This document shows positions 1-5,273 of a DNA stretch of 5,273 bases, piece after piece; positions within the stretch are counted from its first letter, which is position 1; every line of letters begins with the position of its first letter. The notes below the pieces were generated by a model, which saw only the letters and a program-made list of their open reading frames with translations, did no database searches and was not told the origin of the DNA. The stretch spans positions 28,895 through 34,167 of the forward strand of contig KL569416.1 of the NCBI GenBank assembly GCA_000715685.1, written 5' to 3'. A program made the translations under genes and the position numbers. The stretch is from Streptomyces lilacinus. Its GTDB lineage: Bacteria > Actinomycetota > Actinomycetes > Streptomycetales > Streptomycetaceae.

Positions 1-1
1 C

Positions 2-427
2 CCGCTCGACACTCCGCTGGTGAACTTCCACTACTTCACCGAAGGCACGGACGAGGACGGCCTGGACCTCGAGGCGATGGCGGAGGCCGTGGGCTTCGTA
101 CGCCGGATGAACCGCAAGGCCGGGTCCGTGATCCTCCAGGAGCTGTGGCCCGGCGAGGAGGTCCGCGACCACGAACAGATCCGCCGCTTCGTCCAGGACG
201 AGGCGTGGGGCCACCACGCGTCGTGCACCTGCAGGATGGGCCGGGCCGACGACCCGGAGGCCGTGGTGGACAGCCGCTTCCGGGTACGCGGCGTGGGCGG
301 CCTGAGGATCGTGGACGCCTCGGTCTTCCCCCGCATCCCCGGATTCTTCATCGTCACTCCGGTCTACATGATCAGCGAGAAGGCGAGCGACGTGATACTT
401 GCCGACGCCCAAGGAGTACCACCATGA
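2..427 (+). CDS. GMC family FAD-dependent oxidoreductase, C-terminal part (5' end outside window)
   Basis: The open frame enters from the left edge and gives 141 residues before the TGA at 425-427. This is the C-terminal substrate/catalytic domain of glucose-methanol-choline oxidoreductases, flavoenzymes that oxidise alcohols or aldehydes. The sequence shows WGHHASCTCRMG (about 206-241), matching the family HxxGTCxMG block, with the His at 215-217 as the expected catalytic base. It then shows AVVDSRFRV, GLRIVDASVFPRIPG and MISEKASDVIL, the usual FAD-proximal end of the family. The second catalytic position, normally Asn or His about 44-46 residues after the first His, aligns with Val (353-355). 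Gly of the HxxG block is Cys. The stop overlaps the next start (ATGA), so the gene is probably cotranscribed and coupled with the heme dioxygenase downstream. The FAD-binding N-terminus is not visible, so the substrate cannot be named. The family call is secure. Confidence 0.9.
   Translation, partial: PLDTPLVNFHYFTEGTDEDGLDLEAMAEAVGFVRRMNRKAGSVILQELWPGEEVRDHEQIRRFVQDEAWGHHASCTCRMGRADDPEAVVDSRFRVRGVGGLRIVDASVFPRIPGFFIVTPVYMISEKASDVILADAQGVPP
411..416 (+). promoter_or_regulatory. Ribosome binding site of the heme dioxygenase gene
   Basis: AAGGAG lies seven bases before the ATG at 424, inside the last codons of the upstream oxidoreductase. It decides the start of the downstream gene: the same frame is open further left (a possible start at 145), but only 424 has a Shine-Dalgarno sequence, a stop/start overlap and the onset of family-like protein sequence. 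Confidence 0.8.
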
Positions 428-2268
428 GCACGCGACGACGCACCCCCCGCCGGGCCGGCTCCGGATACCGCTCCACCCTCCCCTGGAGGATCGTCACCGG
501 CATCGCCGCCTCCATCGACCGGCGCGTCGGCTGGGACAAACTCGCCGTCACCCCCGGCCTGCTCGTCCTCCTCGGCCTACGGGTCAGGCTCCGTCAGAAG
601 AACCTCCACGACACCAACCGACTGCCCTCGGTCAACCTGCCCGACCCCGGGCCGCCGTCCGGGGACCACAAGGTCAACCGGTCCGCCGACGGCAGCCACA
701 ACGACCTCGACGAGCCCCGCATGGGCATGGCCGGCACCCGCTTCGGCCGCAACATCCCGCTCGATGCGATCGCCCCCGCCACGGCCGAGGACGTGCTCTC
801 CCGGCCCAATCCGCGCGACGTCAGCCGCGCCGTGCTCACCCGACGCGAGCTCATCGCGGCCGAATCGGTCAACTCCCTGGTCGCGGCCTGGCTGCAGTTC
901 ATGATCCGCGACTGGTTCAGTCACGGCCCGAGCCCCACGGAGCGGCCCTGGGAGGTGCCGCTCATGGACGACGACACCTGGCCCGAGCAGCCCATGCGGA
1001 TCATGCGCACACCGGACGACCCGACCCGGGACCCGCAGGCCCCGGCGGGCACGCCCGACACCCGCGTCAACGTCCTCTCCCACTGGTGGGACGCCTCCCA
1101 GATCTACGGGGCGAACGAGGAGGAACAGCGCTGGATGCGCACCGGAACGCTGGGCAAGCTCCACCTGTGGGACGACGAACGCGTCCCGCCGGCTTCGGGC
1201 ACCGTTCCGAACCCCGCCTCCGTCCCCGGCTTCTGGCTGGGCCTGGCCATGATGCACGACCTGTTCACCCGGGAACACAACGCGATCTGCGACCACCTGC
1301 ACGCCGCGTACCCGAACTGGAGTGACGAGGAACTCTTCCAGCGCGCCCGGCTCGTCAACGCGGCCCTCCTCGCCAAGATCCACACCACGGAGTGGACGCC
1401 GGCGGTGATCAGCCACCCCACCACCGTCAAGGCCCTGCGCGCCAACTGGTGGGGAATCGCCGGAGAACGCGTCCACAACCTCTTCGGCCGGATCAGCGAC
1501 AGCGAGGTCATCAGCGGCATCCCCGGCGGCGAGACCGACCACTACGGCATCCCGTACGCCCTCACCGAGGAATTCGTCGCCGTCTACCGCATGCACCCGC
1601 TCATCCGCGACGAGTGGCACCTGCGCTCCGCGACCGACAACGCCACACTGCGCCAGTGCACCTTCCGCGATATCGCCGGCCCCGGGGCCCTGCAGGTCCT
1701 GCAGACCACGGACGCGAAAGACCTGCTCTACAGCTTCGGCACGCTCCCTCCGGGCCTGGTCACCCTCCACAACTTCCCCAAGTTCCTCCAGGAGTACGAG
1801 CGCCCGGACGGCCACCTGCAGGACCTCGCCGCCACCGACATCCTGCGCAGCCGGGAACTGGGCGTTCCTCGCTACAACGAATTCCGACGACTGCTGCGGC
1901 TGAAGCCCGCCGAGACCTTCGACGAAATGACGGACAACCAGGTGTGGGCCAAGGAGATCGAGCGACTCTACGACGGCGACATCGAGAAGGTCGACCTGAC
2001 AGTCGGCATGTACGCGGAGAAGCTCCCGGTCGGATTCGCCTTCAGCGACACGGCGTTCCGCATCTTCATCCTGATGGCCTCGCGCCGGCTCAACAGCGAC
2101 CGCTTCTTCACCGAGTACTACACCCCCGAGGTGTACTCGAAGGCCGGCATGGCCTGGATCGACGACAACACCATGCTCACAGTCCTCCTACGACACCACC
2201 CGAAGCTGCGCACCGCCCTCGCCGGGCTGACGAACGCGTTCGCTCCCTGGCACGTGGCGGGGGAGTAG
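424..2268 (+). CDS. Heme peroxidase/cyclooxygenase superfamily protein, alpha-dioxygenase-like
   Basis: This 614-residue protein resembles fatty-acid alpha-dioxygenases, heme enzymes that add O2 to fatty acids through a tyrosyl radical. Family blocks in order are a basic N-terminus with a short hydrophobic stretch (residues 41-52); NLHDTN (60-65); an NDL...MGMAGTRFGRN block (93-110); WLQFMIRDWFSHG (156-168); WWDASQIYG (221-229); a REHNAICD block; AKIHTTEWTP; the proximal motif VYRMHPL (387-393); and MASRRLNSDRFF (551-562). YxxH matches the catalytic Tyr and proximal heme His of cyclooxygenase and alpha-dioxygenase: Tyr388 and His391 here, Tyr386 and His389 in the Arabidopsis enzyme as I recall it. 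One of the Arg pair at 554-555 may bind the carboxylate. The distal-His position, Q+4 in the QFMIHD-type motif, is Arg162. No signal peptide is seen. The start is set by AAGGAG and the ATGA overlap. A linked fatty-acid pathway is inferred; the product could instead be a peroxidase of unknown substrate. Confidence 0.88.
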   Translation: MSTRRRTPRRAGSGYRSTLPWRIVTGIAASIDRRVGWDKLAVTPGLLVLLGLRVRLRQKNLHDTNRLPSVNLPDPGPPSGDHKVNRSADGSHNDLDEPRMGMAGTRFGRNIPLDAIAPATAEDVLSRPNPRDVSRAVLTRRELIAAESVNSLVAAWLQFMIRDWFSHGPSPTERPWEVPLMDDDTWPEQPMRIMRTPDDPTRDPQAPAGTPDTRVNVLSHWWDASQIYGANEEEQRWMRTGTLGKLHLWDDERVPPASGTVPNPASVPGFWLGLAMMHDLFTREHNAICDHLHAAYPNWSDEELFQRARLVNAALLAKIHTTEWTPAVISHPTTVKALRANWWGIAGERVHNLFGRISDSEVISGIPGGETDHYGIPYALTEEFVAVYRMHPLIRDEWHLRSATDNATLRQCTFRDIAGPGALQVLQTTDAKDLLYSFGTLPPGLVTLHNFPKFLQEYERPDGHLQDLAATDILRSRELGVPRYNEFRRLLRLKPAETFDEMTDNQVWAKEIERLYDGDIEKVDLTVGMYAEKLPVGFAFSDTAFRIFILMASRRLNSDRFFTEYYTPEVYSKAGMAWIDDNTMLTVLLRHHPKLRTALAGLTNAFAPWHVAGE

Positions 2269-2394
2269 GGCAACGGTTCCTGAGCTTGTCCGGTGACGTC
2301 TGCCAGGGCGGACTTTCGACGCCAGGAGTCGATCGGCTCACCGCCGCACAGTCGGCGCCGGACATCTATCTCTTGGCAGTGTCACACTCACCGG

Positions 2395-2940
2395 ATGACC
2401 GCCTCTTATCTGGATACCCCGGTATCTGTTCGGGACATGGCCGAGGCCGACATAGATGCCGTCTCGGCCCTGCGCGTGCACGGCTGGCAGCAGGCATACG
2501 CAGGACTGATGCCAGAGTCCTATCTGAACAGCCTCAGCGCGGCAGAGGACGCTGCCCGCCGTCGCGAACATTTCGTCGCCGGTTCCTCTCACGTGATCAA
2601 TCTCGTGGCCGAGGACTCCCATGGAGTCATCGTTGGATGGGCCTGCTTCGGACCTGCCAGGGACCAGGATCTTCCGCCAGGCGAAGGCGAGCTCTACGCC
2701 CTCTACGCCCGCCCCGACCTCATTGGTACCGGCGTGGGCCGAGCCCTCATGAGGGAGACTCTTGCCCGGGCGCACTATGCGGGGCTGCGCTTGTGGGTGC
2801 TTGAGGGCAACATGCGTGCCCGCCGCTTCTACGAGCAGGCCGGCTTTCGCCCTGACGGTGCCACATCTGCCGATGACATGGCCGGTATCCCCGTGACCGA
2901 GGTGCGGTACCACCGCACCCGCGGTGAGGCCGCTTGCTGA
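2395..2940 (+). CDS. GNAT family N-acetyltransferase
   Basis: This 181-residue protein should transfer an acetyl group from acetyl-CoA to an amine; the acceptor is unknown. It begins with the usual VRDMAEADIDAVSALR first strand and helix (residues 11-27), followed by HGWQQAYAGLMP (29-40), common in this GNAT subgroup. Strand beta4 and motif A are LYALYARPDLIGTGVGRAL (100-118), where GTGVG forms the CoA pyrophosphate loop although Ile replaces the usual Gln/Arg of Q/RxxGxG/A. Motif B is LWVLEGNMRARRFYEQAGF (133-151). The ATG at 2395 starts just before the first conserved strand; the longer frame from GTG 2293 adds a low-complexity tail unlike GNATs. No clear Shine-Dalgarno sequence precedes 2395. 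The gene stands alone between a 126-base gap and a convergent neighbour. Third positions are less GC-rich than in the gene before it (about 13 of the first 20 codons end in G/C). Confidence 0.87.
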   Translation: MTASYLDTPVSVRDMAEADIDAVSALRVHGWQQAYAGLMPESYLNSLSAAEDAARRREHFVAGSSHVINLVAEDSHGVIVGWACFGPARDQDLPPGEGELYALYARPDLIGTGVGRALMRETLARAHYAGLRLWVLEGNMRARRFYEQAGFRPDGATSADDMAGIPVTEVRYHRTRGEAAC

Positions 2941-2954
2941 TCCCGGCTGCTATG

Positions 2955-2996
2955 GGGCATGCCCAGCCTGGTCAGCTGGCTCGCGAGCGCCCGGGC
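2955..2996. repeat. Cluster of short perfect palindromes in the convergent intergenic region
   Basis: GGGCATGCCC (2955-2964), GCTCGCGAGC (2979-2988) and GCCCGGGC (2989-2996) are each self-complementary. CCAGC (2963-2967) can also pair with GCTGG (2975-2979) to form a small hairpin. They lie just after the acetyltransferase stop. They could help end its transcript or bind a dimeric regulator, but short palindromes are common by chance in such GC-rich DNA. Confidence 0.25.
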
Positions 2997-3011
2997 AACG
3001 GTGGTGCAGAG

Positions 3012-3041
3012 CTGAGAAACCGCCCTTTCCGGGGTTCTCAG
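3012..3041. terminator. Inverted repeat, probable (bidirectional) transcription terminator
   Basis: CTGAGAA (3012-3018) is the exact reverse complement of TTCTCAG (3035-3041). The stem can be extended by CC/GG (3020-3021 with 3033-3034) across a single bulged A, leaving a loop of about 11 bases. It sits between two convergent genes, 72 bases after the acetyltransferase stop, and its right arm contains the stop codon (3038-3040) of the minus-strand WD40 gene. No T-tract follows, as is usual for actinomycete terminators. Its role is inferred from structure and position. Confidence 0.5.
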
Positions 3042-4747
3042 TGGCAGGTCGTGCCGATGTTCTTCGTGCCGTACAGACGCTGTTCCTCTTCGGTCAGGGG
3101 GCTGCCGGCCTGTCGGCACAGCATGGCCACGGTCGTGGACGTATCGGTGGTCCAGTCGCGGAGCGAGTGGTCACTCGTGGTGACGAGGAATCCGTTGGCG
3201 TCCCGGTTGAGGACGCCGATGCCGGTCGTCCCTTCGACGACGGCCACTGGACGGGGGTTGCGTCGGTCGCTGAGGTCCCACAGTCGGGTGGGGCCGGGAC
3301 GGTTGCCGTTGGTGGTGAGCAGGTGCTTGCCGAGAGGGTCGAGGTCGACCTGCCGCACCGTTCCCTTGTGGCCGTCCAGAGCCGGCAAGGGCAGCGGGTC
3401 AGAGGGATTCGTCAGGTCCCAGAGGTAGACGCGCTGGTCGTGGGAGCCGGCTGCGAGGAGGCGTCCGTCAGCGGTCGCGGTCAGGCTGGCCGCGTTGGGG
3501 GCTTTCGGGAGGGGACGACGCAAGCGGTGGGGTGCGTGAGGGGCTTCGATGTTCCATAGCTGTACGCCCGCAGCGGTGGTGCCGACGGCCACGGTGGTGG
3601 TCCGGCCGAGGAAGGCCAGCGAAGCCACGCCCGGAACGGGGGCGGTGGTGTGGGGGTTGGGGTTGTGGGGGTCGGAGACGTCCCAGATGACGAGGGCGTT
3701 GTTGCCGTTGCCGCCGGTGAGCAGGGTGCGCCCGTCTGGGCTGAACGCGGCGGCGTTGATGTGGTTCTCGGCGTGTGCGTGTCCTTGACCCAGTTCCTTG
3801 GGGTCGTCCGGGTGGGAGATGTCCCACAGGCACACCACGGCCCAAGTCGAGGACCGGCTGAGGTCGGAGTTGTCCGGGGCGAGCGTGGTGAGTGCGACGG
3901 TGCGCTTGTCCGGGCTGAACGCGGCGCCCCTCAGGGGAAGACCGTCGCATCTGAGGGCCGGGCCCACCGGGTGGGGTGCTCCGGCAGATGGGAGGCGCCA
4001 CAGGTGGGCGGTGCCGTCTTGGCTTGCGCTGATCGCCAGGGTGCGGTCCGGTGTGGTTTTCAGGGCGTGGATGGGCTTGGTGCGGCCTGTGAGAGGGGGC
4101 AACGGGTGCCACAGGCGGCTGCCGCTGGTGCGCGTACCGACGGCGAGTGCCGTGCCGCCGGGGCCGAAGCCGAGCCCGACCACATGGTCGGGCTGCTCCA
4201 GCGTCATGTGCCACGCCGACGTCCAGTCGTCTCGCGTCCACAGGTCCTGGACGTTCCAGACGGTGACGTGGGCGTCGATGTCGCCGACGGCCAGAGCGGC
4301 ACCGTCCGGGCTGAAGGCCAGGTCGGTCACCGTGCTCGCGGACGAGTACAGCTGTCGAGGTGTGTCCGGCGTGCCGTCCTGAGCGATGTGCGTGAGCAGG
4401 ACGGGGTGGCCGGAGACGGCGGCGTTGACGAGGGCCAGTACGTGGCCGTCGGGACTGAGCGCCACCGATTTGAAGTCGTTCCGGCCCGTCAGCCCGGTGA
4501 CAGTGTGCTGCTGCACATGTTCGGGGTCGGTGACCTTCCATACGGTGGCGTCGGCGTCTCCCTCGACGGCGGCCACGGTGTCGCCGCTGTGGCTGACGGC
4601 CAGGTCGACGATGTGGTCGTTACCCGCCTGCCACGTGCGCAGCAGCCGCGGACGACGGGGGGCCTTTGTGTCCCACAGCGCCAGGCGTCCTTTGGCGTCG
4701 CCAGTGACCAGGCGGCTGCCGTCCGCGCTGAACTCCATGGCCGTCAC
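3038..4747 (-). CDS. WD40 repeat protein, C-terminal reading frame of a broken gene
   Basis: This frame gives 569 residues from a GTG at 4747. It consists almost wholly of WD40-type beta-propeller blades ending in W-D-like strands. The Trp positions are about residues 25, 70, 164, 213, 250, 308, 355, 398, 443, 490 and 532, plus one degenerate blade ending LLTHI near 117-121. FSPDG-type turns recur, for example FSADG, LSPDG and three FSPDG/FSPDK copies. The last about 30 residues, with CRQAGSPLTEEEQRLYG and a final Cys-His, match the C-terminal tail common in actinobacterial STAND/WD40 proteins. Propellers like this bind partners or ligands as the sensor part of a larger protein. The frame is open back to 4888 and still encodes blade sequence (VRLWDLRS), so GTG 4747 is probably not a natural start. 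No good ribosome binding site precedes it. It reads as the continuation of the frame at 4761-5273. Confidence 0.75.
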   Translation of the reverse strand: MTAMEFSADGSRLVTGDAKGRLALWDTKAPRRPRLLRTWQAGNDHIVDLAVSHSGDTVAAVEGDADATVWKVTDPEHVQQHTVTGLTGRNDFKSVALSPDGHVLALVNAAVSGHPVLLTHIAQDGTPDTPRQLYSSASTVTDLAFSPDGAALAVGDIDAHVTVWNVQDLWTRDDWTSAWHMTLEQPDHVVGLGFGPGGTALAVGTRTSGSRLWHPLPPLTGRTKPIHALKTTPDRTLAISASQDGTAHLWRLPSAGAPHPVGPALRCDGLPLRGAAFSPDKRTVALTTLAPDNSDLSRSSTWAVVCLWDISHPDDPKELGQGHAHAENHINAAAFSPDGRTLLTGGNGNNALVIWDVSDPHNPNPHTTAPVPGVASLAFLGRTTTVAVGTTAAGVQLWNIEAPHAPHRLRRPLPKAPNAASLTATADGRLLAAGSHDQRVYLWDLTNPSDPLPLPALDGHKGTVRQVDLDPLGKHLLTTNGNRPGPTRLWDLSDRRNPRPVAVVEGTTGIGVLNRDANGFLVTTSDHSLRDWTTDTSTTVAMLCRQAGSPLTEEEQRLYGTKNIGTTCH

Positions 4748-4760
4748 AGCGCCCGACGCT

Positions 4761-5273
4761 TCATCGTTCAGGTCGGGCAGACGGGTCGGTCGGCGGGTGC
4801 TGCGCAGGTCCCACAGCCGTACCGGTCCCTTGGCCGCGGCGGCGGCAAGCAGGTGCTGTGGTGACCGTGCCCAAGGGGGCGTGCAGGATCAGCGGGGGCT
4901 GCTGCCGCGGGCCCTCGGCGTTCCACACCCGGAGGGTGTCCTGCGTGGTGCCTTCGGCGAGAAGTCTTCCGTCCGGGCTGCTGTCCCAGGCCGTCACCTC
5001 GGTCAGGCCGCCGGTCACGTACCGCGTGGCGTACGGAGGTGCGGAGGAGCCGATCAGCGCGCTGCGTGCCTCGGTGGTGTCGGCCGCTTGGCGCGCGGTG
5101 AGGGCGAGAAGCGCCGCGAGTGCGGGATCGGATGAGCGTACGGCGTTGGCCTCGGTGCTCAGGCGGGCGGAGACTGCCCGGGCGGTCTGCCGGTCGGCTT
5201 CGTTTTTGCCGTCCACGGCGAATAGTGCGGCGATCACGGCGGTCAGCGCGAGCGCCGCCATGACGGCCATGAG
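4761..5273 (-). CDS. STAND-type WD40 protein, membrane anchor and first blade (5' end outside window)
   Basis: The frame is still open at the right edge, so the gene begins outside the window. A hydrophobic stretch of about 19 residues (5214-5270; MAVMAALALTAVIAALFAV) looks like a transmembrane helix. A charged helical linker rich in Ala, Arg and Glu follows, then the block SSDPALAALLALTARQAADTTEARSAL (written here as its family signature: DPALA..LAL.A....TTEAR). This linker is typical between the P-loop NTPase part and the WD40 part of actinobacterial STAND proteins. The first blade (TEVTAWDSSPDGRLLAEG to LRVWNAEG) is intact. After LGTVTT (to about 4861) the frame leaves the WD40 pattern and ends in about 31 non-homologous residues at 4761. 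An N-terminal NTPase or protease domain beyond the edge is expected from the family but is not seen. Confidence 0.75.
   Translation of the reverse strand, partial: LMAVMAALALTAVIAALFAVDGKNEADRQTARAVSARLSTEANAVRSSDPALAALLALTARQAADTTEARSALIGSSAPPYATRYVTGGLTEVTAWDSSPDGRLLAEGTTQDTLRVWNAEGPRQQPPLILHAPLGTVTTAPACRRRGQGTGTAVGPAQHPPTDPSARPER

Larger units (their letters stand above)
3038..5273 (-). pseudogene. Frameshifted STAND/WD40 membrane protein gene (two frames joined)
   Basis: The two minus-strand frames are parts of one gene. Frame 1 carries the membrane anchor and blade 1, and enters blade 2 as LGTVTT. Frame 2 resumes blade 2 as HLLAAAAAKGPVRLWDL and runs to the end. At the junction (about 4852-4870) the DNA goes from the VTT codons straight to the HLL codons with one extra base. 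Other blades have seven residues here, such as LAFSPDG between VTD and AAL, so about 20 bases seem to be missing. With the join the protein has 14 blades, consistent with two seven-bladed propellers. As it stands, translation would stop at 4761 and lose nearly the whole sensor. An assembly error is the main alternative. Confidence 0.7.

Noticed and set aside
145..423. Longer start of the dioxygenase frame, adding 93 residues
   Set aside because: This part overlaps the GMC coding sequence in another frame and is Arg/Pro/Gly-rich shadow sequence. The ATG at 424 has a ribosome binding site and starts family-like protein.
424..525. Possible twin-arginine signal peptide on the dioxygenase (RRRTPRR)
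   Set aside because: The arginines are not followed by a suitable hydrophobic core and Ala-x-Ala cleavage site. The short hydrophobic run at residues 41-52 fits the family's own N-terminal region.
577..1815. Long minus-strand open frame opposite the dioxygenase
   Set aside because: It lies wholly antisense to a gene with clear conserved motifs. Its protein is Val/Gly/Arg/Asp-rich with no recognisable domain, the usual mirror frame of GC-rich DNA.
2316..2332. Small inverted repeat TCGAC/GTCGA in the gap before the acetyltransferase
   Set aside because: It has only five base pairs with a seven-base loop, no T-tract and mismatches beyond, so it is not distinguishable from chance. I also found no convincing -35/-10 pair in this 126-base gap.
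2293..2394. Upstream GTG start for the acetyltransferase
   Set aside because: The extra 34 residues are unlike a GNAT N-terminus, and the ATG at 2395 fits the expected start just before the first conserved strand.
1392..2804. Plus-strand 470-residue open frame spanning the dioxygenase end and the acetyltransferase
   Set aside because: It overlaps two real genes out of frame, is Arg/Pro/His-rich and shows no domain.
3650..4864. Plus-strand 404-residue open frame opposite the WD40 region
   Set aside because: The WD40 repeats on the minus strand are unmistakable, and this frame is their antisense shadow with no family features.

Overview
The window comes from a high-GC actinomycete, most likely Streptomyces or a close relative. 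Codons in the clear genes end mostly in G or C. The protein families (a Streptomyces-style heme dioxygenase/peroxidase, a GNAT enzyme, and a STAND-type membrane WD40 protein) fit this. The genus is inferred from style, not from a marker gene.

Left part, plus strand (1-2268): the C-terminal 141 residues of a GMC flavin oxidoreductase run into a 614-residue heme protein of the peroxidase/cyclooxygenase superfamily, close to the alpha-dioxygenase branch. The stop of the first and the start of the second overlap as ATGA at 424-427, so the two are probably translationally coupled. They may act on the same lipid-like substrate: fatty-acid alpha-oxygenation next to alcohol/aldehyde redox chemistry. 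Two active-site oddities stand out. Arg162 sits where the distal heme histidine is expected in the dioxygenase, and a Val sits where GMC enzymes usually carry their second catalytic His/Asn.

Middle (2269-3037): a 126-base gap with no clear promoter, then a single GNAT-family N-acetyltransferase (2395-2940) with visibly less GC-biased codons. A 97-base convergent intergenic stretch follows. It holds several short palindromes and an inverted repeat at 3012-3041 that probably serves as a terminator.

Right part, minus strand (3038-5273): the membrane-anchor and WD40 beta-propeller part of a large STAND-like protein whose N-terminal signalling domains lie beyond the right edge. The gene is broken near 4857-4864. 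The reading frame changes inside blade 2, at the place where the usual FSPDG-type strand should be. About 20 bases appear to be missing by comparison with the other blades. Joining the two frames gives 14 WD-like repeats, which would make two seven-bladed propellers.

The three parts look functionally separate. I see no RNA genes, insertion sequences, CRISPR arrays or attachment sites.
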